Assembly (NCBI RefSeq): GCF_900573885.1
Contig: NZ_UPSE01000306.1
Location: forward strand, 124,001-188,000
Origin: Pseudomonas viridiflava
GTDB lineage: Bacteria; Pseudomonadota; Gammaproteobacteria; Pseudomonadales; Pseudomonadaceae
Direction of reading: 5' to 3'
DNA length: 64,000 nucleotides
The translations under genes were made by a program, and so were the position numbers. A model generated the notes under the pieces. It saw nothing but the letters and a program-made list of their open reading frames with translations. It did not search any database and was not told the DNA's origin. Below are positions 43,731 through 51,131 of this stretch, piece after piece (position 1 is the first letter of the stretch; each line of letters opens with the position of its first letter).

Positions 43731-44852
43731 ATGTTCTTCACCTGGCTGTCCGCATTCCTCCCTGCCCCGTCCAATACCCGCCCCGTCGAATGGTTTCGCG
43801 CTGCCTATGGCGCGGCATTGGCGGTTTTCGCCTGCGCATGGGTGGGCAGTCATCTGTTTGGTGCGAGCGTAGCCGCCCACCTGCTCGGCCCCTTGGGCGC
43901 GTCAGCGGTGCTGCTGTTTGCTGTGTCGTCGGGGGCCTTGGCGCAACCCTGGTCTATTGTCGGCAGTTACGCGGTTGCCACCGTAGTGGCCGTGATCACC
44001 CTGCACGTCTGCCCGCCCGGCATGGCCGCTGCGGCGCTGGCCGTGGGCGGCACGCTGGTGCTGATGGCGGTGTTGCGCTGTTTGCATCCGCCAGGTGCCG
44101 CGTTGACCATTTGCCTGGTATTTGGCGGCCCGGACCTCGCCGAAATGGGCTGGCACGTGCTGTTGGCGACCATGTTCAATGCCTTGGGGCTACTAGCCTG
44201 TGCGCTCATCTATAACAACGTCACTGGCGTGCGCTATCCGAAACTGCCCACCGCGCCGCCAAGCCCGCACGCTACTCAGGATCAGTTGCCTCAAGAACGC
44301 ATCGGCATTACCAGCGCAGACCTTGATGACGCGCTCAACGAGTTGGGTGGCTTCGTCGATATTCAGCGCGAAGACCTCAAACAGATCATTCGCACCACGG
44401 AGCGAAATGCGCTGCGCCGCAGCATGGGCGAGATTCGCGCCGAGGACATCATGTCCCGCGACGTGCAGACCGCCACGCCAGCAACCACGCTCAAACAGGC
44501 GCTGAACCTGCTCAAACACCACCACCTCAAAACCCTGCCGGTGCTGGACGAACATCGCCACCTGGTCGGCATCGTCAGCCTGATCGACCTGATCAGCCAC
44601 ACGCGCCATTCCGGCCGACGCAACCTGCTCGGGCGCCTCGGGCTGCGTCGCGACGTGTTGCTGGAGGAAGTCATGAGCCATCCGGTGGTCGCCGTGCAGC
44701 GCACCACCCATGTGGTAGAGATGATTCCGCTGCTATCGGACCAGGGTCTGCATTGCCTGCCGGTGCTGGACAAGGGCGAGCTGCTGGGCATCGTCACGCA
44801 AACCGATCTGATTGCCGCCCTGCACCGCGACCTGCTGATGCACCTGGGTTAA
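43731..44852 (+). CDS. HPP-family membrane protein fused to two CBS domains
   Basis: A 373-residue protein. Residues about 20-165 form an HPP domain of four transmembrane helices with the namesake RCLHPPGAA motif. Residues about 235-370 hold two CBS domains (IMSRDVQTATPATTLKQALNLLKHHHLKTLPVLDEHRHLVGIVSLIDL and VMSHPVVAVQRTTHVVEMIPLL, ending VLDKGELLGIVTQTDLI). HPP proteins transport nitrite in plastids; CBS pairs sense adenine nucleotides. The fusion is found in other proteobacteria; the substrate is unknown. Confidence 0.9.
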   Translation: MFFTWLSAFLPAPSNTRPVEWFRAAYGAALAVFACAWVGSHLFGASVAAHLLGPLGASAVLLFAVSSGALAQPWSIVGSYAVATVVAVITLHVCPPGMAAAALAVGGTLVLMAVLRCLHPPGAALTICLVFGGPDLAEMGWHVLLATMFNALGLLACALIYNNVTGVRYPKLPTAPPSPHATQDQLPQERIGITSADLDDALNELGGFVDIQREDLKQIIRTTERNALRRSMGEIRAEDIMSRDVQTATPATTLKQALNLLKHHHLKTLPVLDEHRHLVGIVSLIDLISHTRHSGRRNLLGRLGLRRDVLLEEVMSHPVVAVQRTTHVVEMIPLLSDQGLHCLPVLDKGELLGIVTQTDLIAALHRDLLMHLG

Positions 44853-44862
44853 CGCATAGCCA

Positions 44863-45723
44863 TCAGGCCGGGTCCCACCGCTGCGACCAGTCCGCGCCGC
44901 TGCGGATGACCTCGCGCAGAAGCGTGAAGGTCTGTTGCAGCGCCTCGCTGTCCCGCTCGCGCACGTACACCAGATAGGTCGGATAGGTGAATTCGGGGGC
45001 CTTCTCCACCCGTTCCAACGCCCCGCTGTCCAGGTAGCTTTGCACCACCCGCGTACGGAAATAGCCGCTGCCGCCCGACGCCAGGATGTATTGCAGCGCC
45101 AACGGACCATGATTGAAGCCAAGCGCGGCTTTTGCGTGCTCAGGCAAGGCGGCGTCATGCTGGCGACGAAAGCCCTCGCCCCAGTCGATATACACATAGG
45201 GTTCGGGCGCGCGTGGCTGGCGCACCAGAATCAGCTTTTCTTCCAGTACTTGCTCAACCTGCAAGCCAGGCCAATACGACGGCTGATACACCAATGCGGC
45301 ATCCAGCACGCCGAGCTCCAGTTGCTTGAGCAGTGCCTGGCCATCGCCAATTTCTGCGCGCACTGCCAAGGCCGGCATATGCTCGCGCACCTGTTGTACC
45401 CAACTGAGCATCAACGGATTGCACAAGCTCACTTCGCCGCCCAGACGCAGCACCGTGTGGTAGCCCGGCATTAGCGGCAAGTCCCGTTGCGCGGCCTCCC
45501 AGGTTTGCACCAGTTGATTGGCAAACACCACGAACGCCTCGCCATCCACCGTGAGCCTGGCCCCGGCGCGATTGCGCACGAACAGCGTGCACCCCAGCTG
45601 GCTTTCCAGGTTTCGCACCCGGGCCGTAATCGCCGTTTGGGTAACATGCAATTGCTGCGCAGCAGCGACCAGGCTGCCGCTGCGGACAATTTGCAAAAAG
45701 GTGCGGGCGAGTTCGATATCCAT
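44863..45723 (-). CDS. LysR-family transcriptional regulator
   Basis: A 286-residue regulator of the HdfR/ArgP-like type. The N terminus MDIELARTFLQIVRSGSLVAAAQQLHVTQTAITARVRNLE is the winged HTH. The effector domain has LRLGGEVSLCNPLMLSWVQQVREHMPALAVRAEIG. It converges with the HPP-CBS gene and is divergent from the saccharopine-dehydrogenase-like gene, with a 23-bp dyad in the gap. Confidence 0.9.
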   Translation of the reverse strand: MDIELARTFLQIVRSGSLVAAAQQLHVTQTAITARVRNLESQLGCTLFVRNRAGARLTVDGEAFVVFANQLVQTWEAAQRDLPLMPGYHTVLRLGGEVSLCNPLMLSWVQQVREHMPALAVRAEIGDGQALLKQLELGVLDAALVYQPSYWPGLQVEQVLEEKLILVRQPRAPEPYVYIDWGEGFRRQHDAALPEHAKAALGFNHGPLALQYILASGGSGYFRTRVVQSYLDSGALERVEKAPEFTYPTYLVYVRERDSEALQQTFTLLREVIRSGADWSQRWDPA

Positions 45724-45783
45724 GCTTACCGCTCGGCAAAAACTGAGCGCCTATTGTAGGGAGACTCGCACGGCTGCGGGTAT

Positions 45784-45806
45784 GCCTGACTAATCGCAAG
45801 TCAGGC
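45784..45806. promoter_or_regulatory. Candidate LysR operator
   Basis: GCCTGACT-AATCGCA-AGTCAGGC is a perfect 8-bp inverted repeat with a 7-base spacer. It lies 61 bp upstream of the LysR start and 122 bp upstream of the divergent gene at 45928. The size and placement fit LysR autoregulation. Confidence 0.55.
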
Positions 45807-45927
45807 GAGTGCTGAAACAGCCTGCGGTACTTTCGATGCGGCGCGGGCAGCGCTTCAGCTACCGTTATTGCATCGCGCTGTCGCCATCACGGGCCAGCAA
45901 TGTCCTGCCACTACTTGGGAAAAACGC

Positions 45928-47163
45928 ATGACCGCTCCTGCCTATGACCTTGTCGTATTTGGCGCTACCAGCTTTGTCGGCCAGCTTCTCACTCGGTATC
46001 TGGCCGAGCATTTACCCACCGAAGCGCCCACGTTGCGCTGGGCAATCGCCGGGCGCTCTGCCAGCAAACTCGACACCCTTAAACAGTCGCTCGGCGCGCT
46101 CGGCCAGACCCTGCCCACACTTATCGCCGATGCCAGTAACGAAACGCAGCTCCGGGCGATCTGTGAGCAAACCCGCGTGATCGTTTCCACAGTCGGCCCG
46201 TACGCCTTGTATGGCGAGCCGCTGGTAAAAGTGTGCGCTGAACAGGGAACGGACTACTGCGACCTCACCGGCGAGGTGCAATGGATTAAACGCATGCAGG
46301 ACAAATACGAGAGCGCGGCGAAACAGTCCGGCGCGCGCATCGTCCATTGCTGCGGGTTCGACTCTGTGCCCTCCGACATGGGCGTGTATGTAATTCAGCA
46401 ACACGCAAAAGCGCAATTCGGCGCGCCGGCCACGCAGGTGAAGATGCGCGTGAAAACCCTCAAAGGTGGCGCTTCGGGCGGCACCATCGCCAGCATCATC
46501 AATGTGGCGACAGAAGCGGCGGCCGACCCTGTGTTACGCAAAGAGTTGATGAACCCCTACTCCATCTGCCCGCCAGGTCACGGCTTTACCAAACGCCAGC
46601 ACGCGGTGCGTGGCGTTGAACACGACAGGGATTTCGGCATGTGGACCGGCCCGTTTCTGATGGCCGCCATCAACGAGCGGGTCGTTCATCGCTCCAATGC
46701 GTTGAGCGGCAAGAGCTATGGCCACGACTTCACCTACAACGAAGCCACGCTCACGGGCTACGGACTCAAGGGGCGTCTGACAGCTTTCGCACTGGTATTC
46801 GGGCTCGGCTTTTTTATGCTCGGCGTGATGATCTCGCCCATCCGCCGGTTACTCGAACGCTTCCTTTTGCCCAAGCCTGGTGAAGGACCAAGCCCGCAAG
46901 CACAAGAGGCTGGGCGCTACGACCTGCGCTTTCTTGGGCGCACGGTTACCGGGCAGGTGCTGAATGTGAAAGTGACCGGCGACCGCGATCCCGGCTACGG
47001 CTCCACCAGCAAAATGCTCGGCCAGGCAGCCATCAGTCTGGCCATGGACCCGTGTGAACACGCCGGACAAGGCGGTGGCTTCTGGACGCCCGCTACCGTG
47101 TTCGATGCGCGCTACATCGAGCGGCTCAAGCGCTACGCTGGCATCACATTCGAGGTCGTGTAA
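45928..47163 (+). CDS. Saccharopine dehydrogenase-like / trans-acting enoyl reductase protein
   Basis: A 411-residue protein with an N-terminal Rossmann fold (DLVVFGATSFVGQLL) and the YCDLTGE and HCCGFDSVPSDMG motifs of the saccharopine-dehydrogenase-like NADP-binding family. A hydrophobic helix near residues 285-310 (AFALVFGLGFFMLGVMI) suggests membrane association. Homologues include mycobacterial trans-acting enoyl reductases; the substrate in Pseudomonas is unknown. ATG at 45928 chosen by homology; the frame opens at 45868. Confidence 0.88.
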   Translation: MTAPAYDLVVFGATSFVGQLLTRYLAEHLPTEAPTLRWAIAGRSASKLDTLKQSLGALGQTLPTLIADASNETQLRAICEQTRVIVSTVGPYALYGEPLVKVCAEQGTDYCDLTGEVQWIKRMQDKYESAAKQSGARIVHCCGFDSVPSDMGVYVIQQHAKAQFGAPATQVKMRVKTLKGGASGGTIASIINVATEAAADPVLRKELMNPYSICPPGHGFTKRQHAVRGVEHDRDFGMWTGPFLMAAINERVVHRSNALSGKSYGHDFTYNEATLTGYGLKGRLTAFALVFGLGFFMLGVMISPIRRLLERFLLPKPGEGPSPQAQEAGRYDLRFLGRTVTGQVLNVKVTGDRDPGYGSTSKMLGQAAISLAMDPCEHAGQGGGFWTPATVFDARYIERLKRYAGITFEVV

Positions 47164-47282
47164 GCGCGCACAAAAAAATGACCGACCAATTCCCAATCTG
47201 GTACGGTCCAAAATTCGCCACAATAGAAAGAAGCCGGACAGCGTTCCGGCCGTTATCCCTGGCCAATTTGGGTTTTTTCGCC

Positions 47283-48041
47283 ATGACCGAGCAACCAACC
47301 AAGCCCAGCTGCGACGCCTGCCGCGATGGCGCAGCACTTGAATTCGACTTCACCATGGCTTTCCAGCCAATTGTTAATCTCACCGAGCGCAGCGTATATG
47401 CCTACGAGGCATTGGTGCGCGGTACAGACGGTAGCGGCGCGGCCTCAGTGCTGGGCCGCGTCAACGACCAGAACCGCTACGCCTTCGATCAGGCCTGCCG
47501 GGTAAAAGCGGTGGAATTGGCAAGTCGTCTGCAGATGCCCTGTCTGCTCAGCATTAATTTTCTGCCCAACGCCGTGTACAAAGCCGCCACCTGTATTCGG
47601 GCAACGCTTGAAGCCGCGCGGCGCTTCAACTTCCCCACCGAGCGCATCATCTTCGAGCTGACCGAAGGTGAAGAACTGGTCAACAAAGACCACCTGAAAG
47701 AGATCGTCACCGAGTACCAGAAACACGGCTTTCGCACCGCCATCGATGACTTTGGCGCTGGCTACGCCGGGCTTAATCTGCTCGCCGAATTCCAGCCCGA
47801 CATCATCAAACTCGACATGGCGCTGGTGCGCGACATCGACAGTCACCGCGTACGCCAGGCCATCGTCGAAGGCATCGTGGGCGTCTGCCGGGCGCTGGAT
47901 ATTGAAGTGATTGGGGAAGGCATCGAATCCGTTGGCGAGCTGCGTCATCTGCATTCGCTGGGTATCAACCTGTTCCAGGGCTACCTGTTTGCCCGGCCCG
48001 GGTTCCAGGCGTTGCCGGCAGTGGAGTGGCCAACGCTTTAA
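47283..48041 (+). CDS. EAL-domain c-di-GMP phosphodiesterase
   Basis: A 252-residue EAL-only protein. The catalytic motifs are present: YEALVRG (EAL), SINFLPNAVY (metal Asn), IFELTEGE, AIDDFGAGYAG (DDFG), IIKLDMALVRDI and EVIGEGIES. It should hydrolyse c-di-GMP to pGpG. A short N-terminal CDAC motif precedes the domain and could bind metal or sense redox. The ATG at 47283 gives this start; a frame from 47178 exists without a clear ribosome binding site in either case. Confidence 0.9.
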   Translation: MTEQPTKPSCDACRDGAALEFDFTMAFQPIVNLTERSVYAYEALVRGTDGSGAASVLGRVNDQNRYAFDQACRVKAVELASRLQMPCLLSINFLPNAVYKAATCIRATLEAARRFNFPTERIIFELTEGEELVNKDHLKEIVTEYQKHGFRTAIDDFGAGYAGLNLLAEFQPDIIKLDMALVRDIDSHRVRQAIVEGIVGVCRALDIEVIGEGIESVGELRHLHSLGINLFQGYLFARPGFQALPAVEWPTL

Positions 48042-48049
48042 GGGTGGCC

Positions 48050-48068
48050 AGCCGCATAGGTTGCGGCT
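48050..48068 (+). terminator. Terminator-like hairpin after the EAL gene
   Basis: AGCCGCA-TAGGT-TGCGGCT, a 7-bp perfect stem, 8 bp after the EAL stop, followed by the imperfect T-rich GTTCTCTTT. Moderate strength. Confidence 0.5.
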
Positions 48069-48083
48069 GTTCTCTTTGAGACC

Positions 48084-48126
48084 GTGCGACTTTTTTCACC
48101 GGCTGGTGATTAAGGCAAAGTCGCAC
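48084..48126. repeat. Nested inverted repeat
   Basis: GTGCGACTTT (48084-48093) is repeated as AAAGTCGCAC (48117-48126). The 23-base loop holds a second dyad, CACC-GGCT-GGTG. The whole could fold as a long hairpin or cruciform. No coding sequence is involved. Confidence 0.7.
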
Positions 48127-48380
48127 CCATCACATCGCCGCCCGACCGAATGCCCTCGCAAGTAGGGAATTTCCGACAACCCTCTCAGGCTTGTCTCGCC
48201 AAGTTCTAAAGTTTTCGTGCATAGCGCATAACCCCGGCGCATTTACACTCTGCTCATCCGAACGGGAACTTCACCCTCTTCAACTACCCACGCGATTAAT
48301 ACTCGCGGCCGGAAACGCTTTGCCCGATGCGAGCCAACTACTCGCCCTTGCTCTATATCTCCTTACAGGTAAGCGCTCTC

Positions 48381-49652
48381 ATGACTGGCTATAACGCAGT
48401 ACTGGCAAGAAATCCGCAAAACGCTGCCAAGCCGACAGGCCCATACTCGCAAACCGTCGCCTTTTCCCATTACAACCATTTATCAGCCCAACTTCCTATC
48501 GACCCCAGAACGGGAAAGTTGGTGTCCGACGACATCAAAGATCAAGCCGTACAGTGCTTTAGCAATATCAAAACGATTCTCGAAGATATCAATCACAGTC
48601 TCGATGACGTCGTTCGCATCACCCTGTTCCTGCAAGACTTGGCAGACCTTGACGTAGTGAATTGGGTATACGCCGACTTTTTCCCGTATTACGTGCCGGC
48701 TGTAACCATCATTGCCGTGGCCGCGTTACCCATGGGCGCCCGCTTGCAGGTGGAAGCGCTTGTATCAAACGGCGAAGGCACCATTCCTGAAGCGCCCCAG
48801 GCGGGAGACTTGATCAAATCGGCCGCCGATACACAGGATGCGCCAATGGATTCGCTCTCCGCTCAAACTGTAGCGTTTTCGCACTACAACAATCTTTCCG
48901 CACAACTTCCAATTGACCCCCGCACGGGAAAGCTGGTCAGTGGGGGAATTAAAGAACAGACGGCGCAATGCTTAAAAAACATCAATTCAATACTGGAAAG
49001 TATTGGCGTGCCGTCTGACGACATTGTCAAAGCCAACGTGTTTATTAAAAACCTTAGTGACATCGAGGCGGTAAACGAAGTGTATGCCGCCTTCTTTCCT
49101 CACTCAGCGATTGCCCGAACCGTTGGCTATGTTCCCGCCCGCACAGTAGTTCCAGTGGAAGAGTTGCAACTGGACGCGCTGGTGCAAATAGAAGTGGTGG
49201 TGTCTCACGGTGACGGTACCCCACCGCAACGGGTAGAAGATCGCCACGGCATTGTTATCAAGGCGAACAACACGCCCCTCGCACCGGTTTGCCCGCTCTC
49301 TACGCAAAGCGTCGCGTTTTCCCACTACAACCACCTCTCGGCGCAACTTCCCATTGACGCGGCGAGCGGCAACCTCGTGCCAGGCGGTATTACCGAGCAA
49401 GCGGCTCAGTGCTTGGGCAATATCAAAGCCGTCATTGAAAGCATCGGCCATCGGCTGGATGACGTCGTCAAGGTGAATATCTTCGTGAGAAATATCGACG
49501 ACATGGCTGCGGTAGATGAGGTGTACGCCAAGTACTTCCCTGGTGGCGTACCCGCGCGGCGCACGTTGGGCGTAGCTGAGTTACCAATGGGCGCGCTCAT
49601 CCAGATCGATGCAGTGGTCGCAAATGCCGAAGGCACACCGCCGGATGCATGA
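48381..49652 (+). CDS. Protein with three tandem Rid (YjgF/YER057c/UK114) domains
   Basis: A 423-residue protein made of three homologous Rid units at about 16-133, 156-280 and 302-420, each beginning with a VAFSHYNxLSAQLPID block. Ordinary RidA is 128 residues and forms a homotrimer with active sites at subunit interfaces, so this looks like a trimer in one chain. The imine-binding Arg is kept in units 2 (R254, PART) and 3 (R393, PARR) but is Val108 in unit 1 (PAVT). The later Glu is E125, E271 and D410. Start at 48381 chosen because the Rid fold begins there. GC content is lower than the neighbours by eye, which may point to transfer. Confidence 0.9.
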   Translation: MTGYNAVLARNPQNAAKPTGPYSQTVAFSHYNHLSAQLPIDPRTGKLVSDDIKDQAVQCFSNIKTILEDINHSLDDVVRITLFLQDLADLDVVNWVYADFFPYYVPAVTIIAVAALPMGARLQVEALVSNGEGTIPEAPQAGDLIKSAADTQDAPMDSLSAQTVAFSHYNNLSAQLPIDPRTGKLVSGGIKEQTAQCLKNINSILESIGVPSDDIVKANVFIKNLSDIEAVNEVYAAFFPHSAIARTVGYVPARTVVPVEELQLDALVQIEVVVSHGDGTPPQRVEDRHGIVIKANNTPLAPVCPLSTQSVAFSHYNHLSAQLPIDAASGNLVPGGITEQAAQCLGNIKAVIESIGHRLDDVVKVNIFVRNIDDMAAVDEVYAKYFPGGVPARRTLGVAELPMGALIQIDAVVANAEGTPPDA

Positions 49653-49788
49653 GTTGCTGCTCTGTTGCACGCTCAAGGCGGCTTAAAACTTACCGTTTAA
49701 ACCGCCCATTTTTTGCGCGCTGCCGCACCGAACCTCGCGCCTTGAATGCTACAGTCGCCGCCTTGATAAGCAACGGAGACGGCAGCGC

Positions 49789-50052
49789 ATGCGCACGGTA
49801 CTAACGGCAGTTGCGCTGGCAATCCTGGCGGGATGTTCGACCCTGTCGGAGACTTTCGGCGATGGAAAACATTGCGGCGTCCACCCTTATTGCGGTTCTG
49901 CCGTCGACGTCATGGTGATCAAAGGCGCAACGGAAGAAAACGCCGGCATCATGGTTGCCCTGGCGCCCATCGCAATAATCGACCTGCCCTTCAGCTTCGT
50001 TGCAGACACGCTTGTGTTGCCTTACACGCTTTTGCATAACGAAGACCAGTAA
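49789..50052 (+). CDS. YceK/YidQ family lipoprotein
   Basis: An 87-residue lipoprotein with lipobox LAGC (signal MRTVLTAVALAILAGCSTL). The HCGVHPYCGSAVDVMVIK and LPFSFVADTLVLPYTL stretches are typical of the YceK/YidQ (DUF1375) family. The residue after the Cys is Ser, so outer-membrane sorting is expected. The function is unknown. A terminator follows. Confidence 0.88.
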   Translation: MRTVLTAVALAILAGCSTLSETFGDGKHCGVHPYCGSAVDVMVIKGATEENAGIMVALAPIAIIDLPFSFVADTLVLPYTLLHNEDQ

Positions 50053-50077
50053 GGCGCCGCTCACCCGGCGCCTTTTT
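50053..50077 (+). terminator. Intrinsic terminator of the YceK-type gene
   Basis: GGCGCC-N8-GGCGCC followed by five T, directly at the stop codon at 50050-50052. It also separates the gene from the convergent mqsA. Confidence 0.8.
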
Positions 50078-50079
50078 GC

Positions 50080-50559
50080 CTACCCCGCGAGCCTTGCCCG
50101 TTCCTTTTCGGCAACCAGATGGCTGATTGCACCATTGGCGCCCTCGCTGAAAAGCGCTTCGATCTGCTCCAGCAATTCAGGGTGGTGATCAAGCAGCGTC
50201 ATCAACACCACCAGTGGTTGCGGAGGTTCTACTTCCGCTCGTTCGTAGCGGGAAAACGCGTTATGACCGCCGCCGGCAATCGCCATCATCTGCCGCTGCG
50301 TACGCTGCAATTTCTTGCGGATTCGCTTCATTTCTTCGGCTACCGCTTGCCTGGCATCCTCAAGAAGTTGATCGCCCGCCTTCGCATAACGATTGGCGCT
50401 TTCGGCATCGAACTCAACTTCAGCGCACGCGCTGCATTCCCAGCCCGACAGCCCAGACACATCGCGACTCAGCAAATGATAAGTGACGGCAAAGGTGCGG
50501 TTCTCGAAACGGGTCATGGTTTGACCTGCGCCGCAGCTGACACAAACTGGCTTGTTCAT
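50080..50559 (-). CDS. mqsA: MqsA-family antitoxin
   Basis: A 159-residue antitoxin with an N-terminal zinc domain (CVSCG and ECSAC) that binds the toxin and a C-terminal HTH (AIAGGGHNAFSRYERAEVEPPQPLVVLM) that binds DNA. It is longer than E. coli MqsA (131 residues). It overlaps the mqsR gene by 4 bp in the usual toxin-first order. Confidence 0.92.
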   Translation of the reverse strand: MNKPVCVSCGAGQTMTRFENRTFAVTYHLLSRDVSGLSGWECSACAEVEFDAESANRYAKAGDQLLEDARQAVAEEMKRIRKKLQRTQRQMMAIAGGGHNAFSRYERAEVEPPQPLVVLMTLLDHHPELLEQIEALFSEGANGAISHLVAEKERARLAG

Positions 50560-50867
50560 TGCGTTCTCCTCTTAAAGGAAATTACGGGTGGGCCGTGTAG
50601 CCGGTAGGTCACCTTCACATACACCACCACACCATCCGGCAGCGCGGGGAAGTACACGTCCTGCCAAACCGTGTGGTCTGCATGGGTCGTCATCGATTTA
50701 TAAAAATCACTGCGGCGCAGTCCGCAAATAACGTCCACCATAGCGGCGCTACTCAGCCCCAAGGCTCGGCCACCATCCAGCGATGATTTGGTGAAGGCTG
50801 CTGCACCTAGCCTGGACACGTCGTCTTGAATCGCGGTGAGGCTGTAATGGGCTTTGCTCTTTTCCAT
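50556..50867 (-). CDS. mqsR: MqsR-family mRNA interferase toxin
   Basis: A 103-residue toxin. SDFYKSMTTHADHTVWQDVY is almost identical to the same region of E. coli MqsR, which cleaves mRNA at GCU. YVKVTYRLHGPPVISFK ends the RelE-like fold. The ATG at 50867 gives the standard N terminus MEKSKAHYSL; the frame opens at 50918 across the operator, so that start is rejected. Confidence 0.93.
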   Translation of the reverse strand: MEKSKAHYSLTAIQDDVSRLGAAAFTKSSLDGGRALGLSSAAMVDVICGLRRSDFYKSMTTHADHTVWQDVYFPALPDGVVVYVKVTYRLHGPPVISFKRRTQ

Positions 50868-50889
50868 AAGGGTTACGATTCCTTTAAAA

Positions 50890-50904
50890 TACCCTTTAAG
50901 GGTA
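50890..50904. promoter_or_regulatory. MqsA operator of mqsRA
   Basis: TACCCTT-T-AAGGGTA is a perfect palindrome 23 bp upstream of mqsR, and a second partial copy (AAGG, ten bases, CCTTT) lies between it and the start codon. It resembles the E. coli MqsA operator, which has an AACCT/AGGTT dyad. The antitoxin should repress the operon here. Confidence 0.75.
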
Positions 50905-51131
50905 ATTATTGCAACCATCTTCCGTCAGCGCCGGGCTCTGTGTCGGCAAAAAGCGCGGGAGTCAGGCCTGGCGGGAGTTTGCTGTTAAACTGCCCGCCCA
51001 CTAAAAATCCGGCCGATCTGCGCGATAGCGCGCACCACGTTCCCGTTGCTGACTGCCTGTTTTCGAGCCCATCCTTGTATCGAAAAAACGCGCGGAAATG
51101 GCGGCGATCAGCCAAAACCAGACTCTTCTCC

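Larger units (their letters stand above)
48042..48380. other. Intergenic region between the EAL and triple-Rid genes
   Basis: A 339-bp gene-free stretch. It holds a terminator-like hairpin at 48050-48068, a large inverted repeat at 48084-48126, and then about 250 bp of sequence of lower GC content with no structure I can name. The promoter of the triple-Rid gene must be here or overlap. Confidence 0.6.

Noticed and set aside
43325..44215. A 296-codon plus-strand frame overlapping the HPP-CBS gene
   Set aside because: It is a shifted-frame shadow of the HPP domain and also covers the small minus-strand gene with a perfect ribosome binding site.
50868..50918. Upstream start for mqsR
   Set aside because: It would run through the palindromic operator; the start at 50867 gives the E. 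coli-like N terminus MEKSK.
50826..51131. N-terminal extension of dusA by 102 codons
   Set aside because: The extension covers the mqsRA promoter and operator and has no family homology; the DusA fold begins at 51132.
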